Assembly: GCA_002946415.1 (NCBI GenBank)
Contig: NJPS01000051.1
Coordinates: 422,001-486,000 of the forward strand
Reading direction: 5' to 3'
DNA from: Rutstroemia sp. NJR-2017a BVV2
Lineage: Eukaryota > Ascomycota > Leotiomycetes > Helotiales > Rutstroemiaceae
DNA: 64,000 nucleotides
Shown here: positions 11,701 to 22,310 of the stretch, piece after piece
Numbering within the stretch: position 1 is the stretch's first letter
Layout of the letters: the number at the start of each line of letters is the position of its first letter
Made by a program: the position numbers and the translations under genes
The notes under the pieces: model-generated
Database searches by the model: none
What the model was told of the DNA's origin: nothing
What the model saw: only the letters and a program-made list of their open reading frames with translations

Positions 11701-13300
11701 TACACCAGGAGGCGCAGACTCTACACCCAGGTCCATGATCACTTTGACGGTTACAGATACTGGAAAAGGCATCTCCAGTGAGTTTTTGCGCTCAAAGCTC
11801 TTCACTCCATTCGCGCAAGAAAATACGCTGTCCAGCGGAACCGGACTCGGCCTCTCAATTGTGCGAAGCATCATCAATCTTCTTGAAGGCGACATTACAA
11901 TTGACAGCGAGATCGGAAGAGGTACCCGTAAGTGAAATGTGATAGATATTTTTTGATTTGCAATTGAAGCTGACCCACCGTCAACAGAGGTTAAAGTTAC
12001 TCTCCCTTTGCTTCGCGAAATGCCAAAAGATTCTGCCCTACCAACCACTCCAAGATCAGCAACTACGGTATTGCGCGAGGCAGACGACTCTGTAGCATTG
12101 TTACGTGCGCGAGCGAACGGGAAGAGAGTCGGACTCTTTGGATTTGGTCACGCATCTGCAGATCCCGTCGTTCACCAAATGGGTAAACTGTTGGAAACAT
12201 CAGTCAGGAATTTCCTTACCAAATGGTATGGATTGGAGATAGTATCATTATCGGAATATCCGGAAATCATTGTTGCAAATGAAACTGATCAAGCTGCTAT
12301 CGCCGATCTGTGCAAAGATGTATCTTTCTGGCCCACGAAGCCATCTATTCTTGTTCTGTGCTCGCATTCTTCAAGGCTTAGGAATTCGATCTCGGAATTG
12401 GCTGTTAATGGTAATATGGCGGTTATCGCTAAACCGATAGGTCCCCTGAAACTTGCACGGGCACTCAGGCAATGTCTAGATACTGTACCGGTTACAAACA
12501 ACCTCGGACGTGTCTCTGAACGGTCTGTCGCTGGTCCTTCCGAGACTAATGATCTTAGCAATGTCTTTGAGGATCTTCTCATTTCACCTCACGGAGGTGA
12601 AGTTCTTGACAACAGCCGTATGGCGACGGACAGCGATAATGCACGAAAAGCGATTGAATCGGCTACACCCAATGCGCTCGTCGAGAAAGCAAAGGAATTT
12701 CCATTTCCATCTGGGCCGAACCCATCTCCATTGCGGGCAAATGATTTCCCCGACGGCGCCAATGGTGTCCCCTCAGATGTCGGCTTCACCAGCCAACAAC
12801 CCACGGAAAATGAAATGGCGAAGTCTAGAACTAATACCATCCAGTCATCGACCACTTCTAATACTAGCCAACCTCCAAAGTTGCTCTTGGTTGACGACAA
12901 CATGATTAATCTAAAGCTATTGAGACATTTCATAACAAGGCTAGGTTACAAAACAGTCGACGAGGCCGACAATGGACTGGAGGCAGTAAAGAAAGTTGAG
13001 GAGAGACCCGAAGGATATGATATCATATTTATGGATATAAGCATGCCTGTTTTGGATGGTTTCGGTGCCACGAGAGAAATTCGCAGAATCGAAAGCAGTC
13101 GCCATGAAAACGCTATACAAGCGGGTAATATACAAGCCGCGAAGAAAGCTCCGGCTTTGGTCATTGCGTTGACGGGGCTCGCGGGGAAAAATGATCAGGA
13201 GGAGGCGAGGGAGTGTGGGGTTGATTTGTTTCTTACGAAACCGGTGGCGCTGAAGGAGGTTAAGAAGATGTTGGAGAATTGGCAGTCGAATCAGGGGTGA
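8751..13300 (+). CDS. hybrid histidine kinase (GAF-type sensor, HisKA, HATPase, receiver)
   Basis: Six exons: 8751-8830, 9044-9253, 9307-9447, 9500-11153, 11210-11927, 11988-13300; 1371 aa. The N-terminus has the ARELYKYYQP motif and a GAF-like sensor region at about residues 75-240. The H-box SHELRSPLHG places the phospho-accepting His at 652. The N-box (near 830), the D-box DTGKGIS and the G-box GTGLGLSIV complete the kinase. A receiver domain at about 1232-1365 has the DDN acidic pocket, Asp1284 in FMDISMP and a TKP lysine. This is a cytosolic phosphorelay sensor expected to signal through an Ypd1-type phosphotransfer protein. No membrane segment is seen. The acceptor of intron 2 at 9306 was chosen because the nearer AG gives a stop; the result reads MISLIDAGTQYF, as in related kinases. 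The ligand is unknown. Confidence 0.92.
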
Positions 13301-14936
13301 ATGATGTATGTATGTATGAGGATTGGGTTTGGCGTTTTTGGGATTTATGGGGAAAAGTCTTTTTGGGTGCTTGGTTGGGGATGGGATGGGATGGGAGTTG
13401 TATGCTATGGTATGGTAGGTTGGTTTGGTGGGTTTCAATTCATTTGTACGATTAGGATTTCGAGCGGCATTGTATGGCATGGTATGAAGAAAGCAAGAAA
13501 GCGACGCGTTGTGTGGTGTGGTGTGGTGTTGTGTTACGAAGTGGGGCATTTGGCGTCTGGTATTGGGGGTGATGGGATATGGATAAGAGAGGGAAAAGAG
13601 CGGGAGCGGACAAGATAGGGATAGGATGGGGATGGGGTGAGATGAGATTTAGGTGTTGATAGAATAGGAGGGATGGGTTGGCTGGTTGCGTGTCTGTGTA
13701 GAGGGTCGTAATGGTATGGTGTGCTTTGACGATGTAAGTGCATGTCGGTCAGGGTCAAGGTGAAGCCTTTACATCCTTAAAGGGTGGAAAGATTTGGACG
13801 GGCGGATGGGATGTGTGGGATGTGTGGGATGTATGGGATGTATGGGATAGTAGGGGGTAGGATGAGAAGGACAAAAGAGATGAAAATGGAGATGAAGACT
13901 AAGAGGGCGGGAGGGAAGAGGAGTGGAAGGGGAAGTGGAAGGGGGAAGCGGGAATGATATGTAAAGAAAGAAAGATACCCAACCCTTCTGTTATTACAGA
14001 GGGTATAGATTTAGGTAGATCCGATCAGATGAATTCAGTTAAAATTCAATTCAGTTCAGACTCATTTGGCTTAATAGGTGTGTATATTTATCTATTTACC
14101 AAATTACCTAACTATTAGTAAAATCTTGTATCCTTCTATTCGCTACGGTAAAGTAGTGATTTATTTACTTGTTTTTTGATTATTTATTAACTCAGTTATA
14201 TACATCTCCCCTCCCATCCCATCCCTCCCATCCCTTCCTCTAGCCTGGAATCGTGGAACTTGCTTGCTTGTTTGTTTGTTTGCTCTAGTATGATGTTGTA
14301 CTTTCGAATCAGGGAGTTTGATGATAGGTAAAATAAAAGATCGCTCTCCTTTGTCGTGTTTCTGCTGCGCTCTTGTGGGTGGGTGGTGTGGAGGGTCGAA
14401 GAGGGCGACTATGTAGGAGGTAGGGTACGTAATGTGACGCCCAATTGTCTTCTTGGATTCGCTTAAACCCCTTCGATCTTATAGTTGTACTTCTGTTGTC
14501 TTCGCTTCGTGGATTCGTATAATTACACTTCTCCAGATCCTCCTGCATGGAGCCTCCTGTACGGAGGGGGGGTTGCATAGCTTGCTTGGTTTCTGGGGGG
14601 AGGGGTTGATGAGTGCGGTGAGGGGTTGATGAGTGCGGTGGTGGGCTTGGATGGCTTCTAGATTTTCGACTTTTTTTTCTTCCCTCCTCTCTTCTCCTAT
14701 TCACTTTCCTCCTCTTCATAATCCCATCCCTTCCCCTTCCCCTTCCTCCCCCTCTCCTTCTTCCCCTTTTTCTTGCTCTCTCCCCTCTTCCCCTCTACTA
14801 CTCCCCCGCCCTCTTCATTCTCTTTACAACACCCCTCCTCCCACATTTAATTCCCCCTCTTCCTAATACCCCCTTCTCCTCCCTCCCCCCTTTCCCCCTC
14901 CCCCCCCCCATATCCTTCATAACCCCCCCTCCCTAC
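13301..14936. other. low-complexity intergenic DNA
   Basis: No gene is supported. The left half of the + strand is purine- and G-rich (13300-13970). The right end (14690-14935) is an almost pure pyrimidine tract. The composition reverses between two convergent genes. Confidence 0.5.
13808..13847 (+). repeat. 9-bp GGGATGTRT tandem repeat, G-quadruplex candidate
   Basis: Five GGG runs are spaced by six bases (GGGATGTGT twice, GGGATGTAT twice, then GGGATAG). This meets the usual G3N1-7 quadruplex rule on the + strand. It lies about 500 bp downstream of the histidine kinase stop codon. Confidence 0.6.
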
Positions 14937-15848
14937 CTACTCCACCTCCCTCAAATGCTCCACCCGCGGCAACCCTCTCCCCTCCCAATACTCATCACAC
15001 CGCACCGGGTACCCCCGATCCCCACACAACCACGCGTGCTTCACCCCACCCTCCTGCCACCCAAAACAGCTCATCACCTGCTGCTCGCGCATGCATTTCT
15101 CCTTCCCCCCCACGATCACATACCCCGGGACCACGTCCCTCCGCCCGTTGACTTCGAGCCGTTTGGTGGCTGCGTGCATGGCTGTTAGGTGCGGGGGGAG
15201 GTCCGGGGAGGGGGGTGCGGTTTCGGAGGGGGGAGATGGGTTTGCGTTTGTGGAAATAGACGGTGCGGGGGAAGAGGCGCTAGAAGGAGTAAACCTCATT
15301 AAATCCGCATACCAAGATCTACTTGCCGCGGCGCGCGCCTTATGCGTCGGCAGCTCGATATACAGCGTTTCCAGCGCGATCAAGCATCGGAGCTCCGGGA
15401 TCGGACAGAGAAACGAGGTGCGCGCGCGCTGGGAAATGTAGTTTTGGGTTAGGATTATATGGTGGATGAGGTTTAGGGGGAGGGCGGGGTCGAGGAAGGG
15501 GGGTGGGGTGCTGGATGTGCTGGTGGATGTGGTGGAGGAGGGGTTGCAGTGGAGGATGTCGGTGCGAGGGGAGAAGTAGATGGGAGGGGCTGCGCAGGAG
15601 GGGAGCAGGACTTGGTAGTGTTTGAGGGCGACGAGGCGCGAGAGTCGGCAGGTTTGGGTTAGTGGTGGGGGAGTACTTTTGTATATGAAGCCCGAGGTAG
15701 AGGGGTTGAAGTCGAGGCGGATGATGCGCGGGGTTATGCGTGGGGGTTCGAGAGCGTAAGACCAGATGCTGATTTGGATCTCAGTGGGGAGTTTGCGGAA
15801 GGAGGGGAATGAGGGGGGGAGTTCGAGTTCGAGTTCGGTTGCGGCCAT
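14937..15848 (-). CDS. 2EXR domain protein
   Basis: Single-exon protein of 303 aa. The N-terminus carries FRKLPTEIQISIWSYAL (about residues 17-33), the signature of the fungal 2EXR family (F-box-like LPxEIxxxIW). The next part, with TQTCRLSRLVALKHY, is the usual second block of this family. The middle is serine/proline-rich low complexity. The function of 2EXR proteins is unknown; the family is greatly expanded in Leotiomycetes and other ascomycetes. A second member lies at 28121-28858. The start at 15848 is the only ATG before the motif. Confidence 0.7.
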   Translation of the reverse strand: MAATELELELPPSFPSFRKLPTEIQISIWSYALEPPRITPRIIRLDFNPSTSGFIYKSTPPPLTQTCRLSRLVALKHYQVLLPSCAAPPIYFSPRTDILHCNPSSTTSTSTSSTPPPFLDPALPLNLIHHIILTQNYISQRARTSFLCPIPELRCLIALETLYIELPTHKARAAASRSWYADLMRFTPSSASSPAPSISTNANPSPPSETAPPSPDLPPHLTAMHAATKRLEVNGRRDVVPGYVIVGGKEKCMREQQVMSCFGWQEGGVKHAWLCGDRGYPVRCDEYWEGRGLPRVEHLREVE

Positions 15849-16316
15849 TATTGTTTGTTGTTTGTTGGTTGGTGTTAGAACAGTAAGCTTAGTAGATCAG
15901 GAGCTATAAGAGTTGTTTGGTGTGGGTGGTTTGCTGCAGTGTGATGACAATTGAAAGTATACAATGTTTCGGCCAGGGACGGATGTTCTAATTATGTTCC
16001 AGATGATGGTGGCTTGCGTCCCGAAAGTGCGGAGTGCTGCGGATGTGTAGCGCTGGAGAGTGGGGTAGAGGAAGGATTCCTTGACTCCTCCGCCTGGATC
16101 ATAAGCCGTAGGTTCTGGCTCGAGAAGATCGAGGTAGAGTAGAGGGAGCGCTTAGCGATTGTATGGATAGGTGGGTGGAGTACGAGTGGATTGCCGCTTG
16201 TTGAGGGGGTGAGATTGGTTGCCTAAAACTACGGAATTCATTAACTCAGTGATATGCACTTTAGACCAATGATTCAAAATAAGGATATTATGTTTGAAAC
16301 ACATTTACTGCATGAT

Positions 16317-16346
16317 GGCGCCTGAATAACTGGCGCCTGAATAACT
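16317..16346. repeat. 15-bp direct tandem repeat
   Basis: Two adjacent perfect copies of GGCGCCTGAATAACT. No function is evident. Confidence 0.7.
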
Positions 16347-16570
16347 GCCGCTTGACAGTACTTCACTTCGATGGTGATGGGTAGCCGCACTGCAAGATTG
16401 TGGTGCTGACTGACCACTGGGCATTTAGGCGGATTGCACATTCTAGACCGGCGGCAGCTATGCCTAGCCAAATCCATATCCATCGCCTAATTTGGTTACA
16501 CAGAGCTTAACCAAACGGCTGGTTGACTTTGGCCCAACTCTGTGGTCATTCTGTATGCCGTCACATCCGG

Positions 16571-16675
16571 AGTTACACTTTCTCTCCTAAAGCGGACATA
16601 ATAACTGAGCAGGGCAAGTACGGCGCTTGCCTTGCTTTGACCCTCCTCAGTTACACTTCGAGCGGGCATATAACT
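16571..16675. repeat. spaced imperfect direct repeat
   Basis: AGTTACACTT followed by AGCGGRCATA and TAACT occurs at 16571-16606 and again at 16649-16675, with different spacing inside each copy. This looks like a repeated cis-element or a decayed duplication. Confidence 0.5.
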
Positions 16676-17687
16676 CTATGAAGAAGGAAAATTCAAAAAT
16701 AGGAGAATTCATTCGTTCACATGTCATCTGGCTGAGGCTCAACCAACAACACTATCCAACATCATGGTTACATCAGAGGTCGCGTGCGCGGTAATGCAGT
16801 AAGCAGGCAACAAAGGAAAATGGGGAAAATACCGTTCAGTACTGTAGAAGCGAGAATAATGATTAGATATGTGATTAAAGATCGCGGTTTTAATTCTTAA
16901 TTGGGAGATGGAGATGGAGATGGAGGTGAAGATGACGATGAAGGTTGGAAGGGAAGAGGGAAAGGTTCTTCTAGCTGTACGATATCTGTACGTACAACGA
17001 ACGCTCCCGCAGCCCAAACTTTTGAGTCAGGGGGTAGTACAAGCAGCAACGCCTTACCAACAAGCCCTAGCACCGGGAATGCGAGAACCAGTACGGAAGT
17101 AAGATAGGAGTGCTATGCTAGATTGGTGCAGCAATAGTGGACTGGTTTAGTGGAGAAAGCCTACAAACTGGCCATTTAGCGCTAGAGGGATGGGTTGTCG
17201 CTAAGGCTGTGCAGGGCAAACGGAACTGGCTTGCACTGCGACCACGACCACAACCGCATCATGAAGGTACACTCTGACTCGGGACAGAGCATCAAGCGAA
17301 GTGTGGGCGCCATTTGAAGGAAGTCGTGATGAACTGTACAACAGAACATGACATAAAATGACATGACATGTTGATGCCACGCTGTCCATAGGCCCGCCGG
17401 TAAGAAGGGACGACGTGCTTCTGCTGTATTTCGTCAACAGCTTCGGCTCAAGCCTGTATACGCGCATTACATAAAGCGTGCATTCAAGAGTCCAGAACTG
17501 ACGAAAAATTGTAACACAGTCATGTCATGTCATGCAGGTCGGCACCGGTCCTCGTCTCCGGCGCTTAGATATATACAAATTAAGCAGGACAAGGACAAGA
17601 CGAGAACTTCAACGTCCAGCTTCTCTTTACAACCACACATAATCGACTGCGCCGCAAACTTCAAAACAACAACATAAGATTGCCAAA

Positions 17688-17747
17688 ATGAAGTTCTCTG
17701 TTCGGTGGGTCGCGGTGTTGAACGGGGAATTCCCAAAGGCCTGGTAA
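17688..17747 (+). other. possible truncated secreted-protein start
   Basis: A TATA-like sequence near 17567, a CA-rich leader and an ATG in good context (ccaaaATGAAG) precede only 19 codons. The first codons, MKFSVRWVAV, resemble the beginning of a secretion signal. No continuing exon was found, so this is either a relic or chance. Confidence 0.2.
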
Positions 17748-17972
17748 GTCTTACTGTACGTGAAATTCCCACTTGGTTGATATTTATACTGCGTTGTATC
17801 TACAAAGGTGGGCGATATTTATGTACCGTCTCCAACCCGTACGAACCCTCGCACCTACTTTCTTATTTTGTATATATGATATCTTTTCCAAGACATTCCT
17901 GAGTCCGGTGCCTTTCCTTGTGTACAACATCTTATCTTGTGTTTGTATTCTATTGTACATTATCATTCCTTT

Positions 17973-19244
17973 ATGATGCGCATCAACGTTCCCTTTCGGA
18001 AATCCAAGGAATCGTCCTCCCATACCGGCTATTCGGAGGGCAAATATTCGCTCCTTCCACAACATGATAATGCATCAACAGCATCTCAAAAGGTGGCCGG
18101 CGACCATTCGAAACGTCAAAATTATGTCGATTACTTCGCATATATACGATATGCGCTTTACACCATAACACTCATCGCTTTCATCACATCCCTATTCTGG
18201 CGACCCTCATTCCTATCCGAATCTCATTCCTCCACATCCACCTCCTCCTCATCAGCTATATACCTCCCAGAGAACTATCCGGTAATCGAGAATCCTAGAA
18301 TCTCCCTCATAGTAGCGGACCGCTCATTGAGATCTCCTTCAGACTCCTTCTCCAACTCTTCCTCATGGACCAACGAGCTCAGAAAGCATATCCCCAATCT
18401 CTCAATAATCCACCAACCGCCCGTCTCCCCCGACCTGATGCCCGGCGACGAGGCCATTGCGTATTTTACTTGGATTGTGGAGAATTACGAACGCTTGCCT
18501 GATGTAGCGATCTTCATGCACGATTTCGACACCCCATTCTCTTCTTCTTCATCATCCAATTTTTCACAAATCAAACCCTATAACCCCTTTCCCACCCCTC
18601 CATCTCTCCTCCTCAATCTTTCTCCCCCAGCCCTTCAATCCCGAGGTTTCCTCCCCTTCACCTTCCACGACTCCTCCACCTACCCGCAAAACTACTCCGT
18701 CATCACGCTCTTCCAATCCTTCTCTTTCAAACGCAATTTCCCGCACCAACCGCTCCCCTCCTTCTTCCCCAGCCCCCTCTCTCAATTCTCCATCACGCGC
18801 CGCCTTATCCGCGCTCGCCCCCTCGCTCAATACAAACACCATCTCGATTTGCTGCTCCAAACGTCTAGACATTCCGGCGCAGGCAAGAAATGGAGATCGA
18901 TGTACCAGTATCTGTTTCTGGGTCCTGGGATAGCGGAGACCGTTCCGTTTAAGAACTTGTGTTCCGGATGGAAGGTGTGTTTTTCTAGTACGAGGGAATG
19001 GAAGGAGTGGAATGGGAAGGTGGGGGAGAGGGAGAAGAGGCAGGCGGAGAGGGATAGTGAGGTTAGGTTGATGGGGGTGGGAGGTGTGGGGGTGGATTTG
19101 AGTGAGGAGGTGAGGGGGTTGGAGGAGGAGATTAGAGGGTTGGATCGGGTGATTAAGAAGGGATGGATGGTGGCGGTAGAGAGTGGGATGCATGAGGGGT
19201 TGAGGAGGAGGGTTACAGAGGACCTATGGGGGGGGGATATTTGA
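17973..19244 (+). CDS. DUF3431-like type II membrane protein
   Basis: Single-exon protein of 423 aa. A cytosolic N-terminus of about 60 residues is followed by one membrane segment (ALYTITLIAFITSLFW, about residues 66-81) and a Ser/Thr-rich stalk, the layout of Golgi or secretory type II proteins. The downstream part has a block like the fungal DUF3431 family (DEAIAYFTWIVENYERLPD, then VAIFMHDFD). This family is often described as glycosyltransferase-like, but no activity is proven here. I chose the ATG at 17973, the first in the frame; the open frame upstream lacks ATG. The C-terminus is charged and glutamate-rich. The sense strand is pyrimidine-rich to about 18860 and then strongly purine-rich. 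Confidence 0.7.
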   Translation: MMRINVPFRKSKESSSHTGYSEGKYSLLPQHDNASTASQKVAGDHSKRQNYVDYFAYIRYALYTITLIAFITSLFWRPSFLSESHSSTSTSSSSAIYLPENYPVIENPRISLIVADRSLRSPSDSFSNSSSWTNELRKHIPNLSIIHQPPVSPDLMPGDEAIAYFTWIVENYERLPDVAIFMHDFDTPFSSSSSSNFSQIKPYNPFPTPPSLLLNLSPPALQSRGFLPFTFHDSSTYPQNYSVITLFQSFSFKRNFPHQPLPSFFPSPLSQFSITRRLIRARPLAQYKHHLDLLLQTSRHSGAGKKWRSMYQYLFLGPGIAETVPFKNLCSGWKVCFSSTREWKEWNGKVGEREKRQAERDSEVRLMGVGGVGVDLSEEVRGLEEEIRGLDRVIKKGWMVAVESGMHEGLRRRVTEDLWGGDI

Positions 19245-20306
19245 TTGAGTTCGAGTTAGGCTGGGTTGGGGGTACTGGTTGGATTTCCTTTTTCTTGATT
19301 TTGGATGCTTAAGGCTATGCAAATTGGCTGATTAGGAGTTCTGGATATTATTGGTCCAAATGGGACTTGGTGTTATTTGACTTTTTGAGAGGGGGGATAG
19401 GGGAGTTTGAGAAAAAGTGATAGGGTTTATATATCAACGAGTGCGCCGTCAAGAATCCTGTAAATTGGGTTAATATGATATACATGAACAAAAGCACAAG
19501 TATCCCCGTGAAAAACCACTATTCCTCTTCATCTCCCTGCCCATCCGTATCTTCACATCCGTATAGCAAACACAGTCCTCCACAGAGATACTCACACACA
19601 CCCGTTCAACACCTTACCAGGTAGGCAAAACCCTACAGACAACACAAAACCCTAACCACTCCAACCCCCCCCGCGCAACTCAACCATTGCCCACCCTTCC
19701 CGAACAATACAATACCAGCTGATCCTTCCCTTCTCGCCCGAAGATCACCCAGCCAAAGCGGTTTCCAAACACAGCAAATAAGTACAGCAGCTCGGATCAC
19801 AAGCTGCGCCGCATATCTCTTAAGTAAGAGCGAGAGCCACTTACTCCGTATCTATCGTATATCTGAAACGTATGGTTATGGTCAATGTTATGTATTTTCA
19901 TCTTTTTCTCGGATATGAGGCTGGATGGGGTTAGATTAGATTATGGGAATTGGATGGGAAGGAAGTGGGAAAGTTTGGTCTGAGGTGAGGTAGTGAGTGA
20001 GTAGTGTACTTCGTACATAGTTGAGGTGAGAAGTTGCAACGGAAAAGAAAAGAGAACGGCTCAAAATTGCTGAGCTTTTTGATTTGGGGAAGATATTATC
20101 ATTATATGAATTAGATAGATCCCACTACTAGCTGTACTTTGTTTTCTTCTGTTGTCGAGGGTGTTTATAGCTGTCCAGCCTATTACGATTCGTTCCGCTC
20201 TCTAGCTCTTCGATTGTTCCGCATCTTTACAATTATATTCTCCCCTTCCCATCCCGTCCCACCCCTCTTCCCTCTCACTCTAACACCTCCTCCCCTCCCC
20301 TCCCCC
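19245..20306. other. intergenic between convergent genes
   Basis: No coding region is supported. There is CA-rich DNA at 19500-19800 and a C/T tract at 20230-20310 next to the following gene. A lone AACCCTAACC near 19650 is too short to be telomeric. Confidence 0.45.
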
Positions 20307-20705
20307 TCACAACCCATACCCCGTAATCACCACCTCCCCATCTGCCAACTCCAACGCCCCCGTACTCTCCCACATGACGCCCTCCCCCCTCCTCTCCAAA
20401 ATCCCACTAACAGCCTTCCCCTGAACCTTCATCGTCGCCACATAATCCCACTCGCTACACGCCAACACCATCGCCACCGGCGACGACAGATACCCCGCCG
20501 TGTCTGCTACCAGCAGACTCGATGTGTCTTCGTAGGAGACCGAACACGTGACGTTGTTTGCGGTGTCGGTGAGTGTTGCGTCGAAGCGTGCGGCGTTGGC
20601 GGTGTTGTAGGTGGCGATGAAATCGAGGGCGAGGGTTGAGAGCGGGGCGAGGGAGAGGGTGAGGAGGGTGAGGAGGAGGGGGGAAGTGTGGGTTGGGAGG
20701 TGCAT
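20307..20705 (-). CDS. small secreted protein, unknown function
   Basis: Single-exon protein of 132 aa. An N-terminal hydrophobic stretch (LLLTLLTLSLAPLSTLA, about residues 10-26) looks like a secretion signal. The mature part has two cysteines (NVTCSVSYED and VLACSEWDY), which could form one disulfide, and one N-glycosylation sequon (NVT). No transmembrane segment follows. The pattern resembles short secreted fungal proteins of about 110 mature residues with no assigned function; it may be a surface or host-facing protein. Start at 20705 is the only ATG ahead of the signal. Confidence 0.6.
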   Translation of the reverse strand: MHLPTHTSPLLLTLLTLSLAPLSTLALDFIATYNTANAARFDATLTDTANNVTCSVSYEDTSSLLVADTAGYLSSPVAMVLACSEWDYVATMKVQGKAVSGILERRGEGVMWESTGALELADGEVVITGYGL

Positions 20706-22310
20706 TTTGGTGGTTGGGTGGTTGGTCGGATAGAAGGGTTCTTGGGTCTCTTTGACTGCGGATTTTGGCTGATTTGTTTGAATTGATTCGCTCGGTCGAG
20801 TGACGGGAGCACTTTGGTTTGTGGATGAGCGCCTAGGCGATTAAGAAGGTAAACAACGAATCGAAAGACAGAATAGAAAAAGGCCCGCTCAGTTATCCGT
20901 CGGTATATAGTTACAGTACTCAAACCACAAGAAAATAAAACCAAAAACCAAAATCAAATCGACCGAAAAAGCATTAACAGGGAAACACAGAATATATATC
21001 TTCACTCTCCTTCCATCCAAGAAAAAGCCCAGCCGCTCTCAGACACCAATCCACAAAGAATCGGACGACCGCCCCGCCCACGTATCCCAAAACTCACCCA
21101 ACGCCGCGTAAACACCAATCTACATCATTCCGACCAAGCCATTTGGCGCAGTCGATGTCAGCACAAATATATGAACAAAGGGACGAAGAAGTCCTATTTA
21201 GGAGATTTGGTGGGCACGGATGTTGTTACTGGTGGGTCGGGTAGATTTCAGGGGTTTGCCAAGAATGAGGATTTCTAATTGGTTTAGATTTGGGGATTTG
21301 TTTCCGCGATGTTTGGTGGTTCGTCCGGTCTTGGAGTTTCGGATTGTTCGGCTGCGGACTTGGCGCTTGTGGGACGGACGGATAAGGAAAAGTGTATTTT
21401 TGGGTGAAATGTGGTAAGCGCCGATGAGTGGATTTGGAATGTGGAAGTGGGTTGCTTTGATGGAAGAGAAATATACCTCGAGATGATAGTAGATGACTCT
21501 TTTCTATGCTGAGATGAGTAGTTGGTATGAGTCTGGTTTCGAAGGTCTCTGAAGAGCTGTCAGCTGGTCGAAATTGCAGAAGATCAAAGAATATATCAAA
21601 CGACCCTCCTAGTCGAGAGTCGTCACAGCCTCCATCCAGTAGTACTCTCATGCGTCGGAGAGAATATGCTCTTGTCTCCGTCTCCTGAACCAAGCACGTA
21701 CAGTACAAACCGCCATGGATTTGGACACCCTCAAGGAAAAGGATAACTGGCCATATCCGCATATATCAAAAGCCGAGCACTGCATCGGCTAGCTGGGAGT
21801 GATGTGATGCATCTGAATACTATGGCTGAGCAAGTCATCGCTTCGTGGCGGTCATACTCGACTTTGGATGTTGCAAATAGTTCTTTGCATGCCAGTTCTC
21901 GGGAGAAGCTTCGTGGTCCTATGCCGGCTGCCAACGTCGAATAATCGCACGTAGGATTTCCGCTGTTATGCGTCGTTGTGCATTTCCTAATCGTGATATC
22001 TCCTACTCTAATAATGAAAGTTGTAGAGATGGCATGCTGTTCGATGATAGAGAGCTTTCGTATTTTGGAGAATGCGTGCGAAACACGCTCTGGGGCTGAT
22101 GTTGATGTTAATGCTGAAGATTTTGCGGACGGGACTTCACCTTTGAGAACACTAAAGTAGGTACTGTAGCTTGTTTTCCTCTCATGAAGTCCGATATCTC
22201 TCCTCGATTGAATTTTAAACGCGCCATCTGAGAACCATCCTACTTGCCCGAACAACAACAACAACATTGCTAAGTTTTATCTCCAAGTTGCAGACGAGCA
22301 ATTCTTCACC
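20706..22310. other. 1.6-kb intergenic region between divergent genes
   Basis: No gene is convincingly supported. The longest frame (minus strand, 22267-21731, 178 codons) has unremarkable composition and no family features. The stretch serves as promoter for genes at both ends. Confidence 0.4.

Larger units (their letters stand above)
15849..17972. other. intergenic region with small direct repeats
   Basis: No complete gene is supported. It contains two direct-repeat pairs (16317-16346, 16571-16675) and a promoter-like stretch with a very short ATG frame at 17688-17747. The right end is the leader of the DUF3431-like gene. Confidence 0.45.

Noticed and set aside
21731..22267. 178-codon minus-strand frame starting with ATG
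   Set aside because: No recognisable motif, odd composition, no promoter or intron signals; it overlaps the promoter of the orphan gene.
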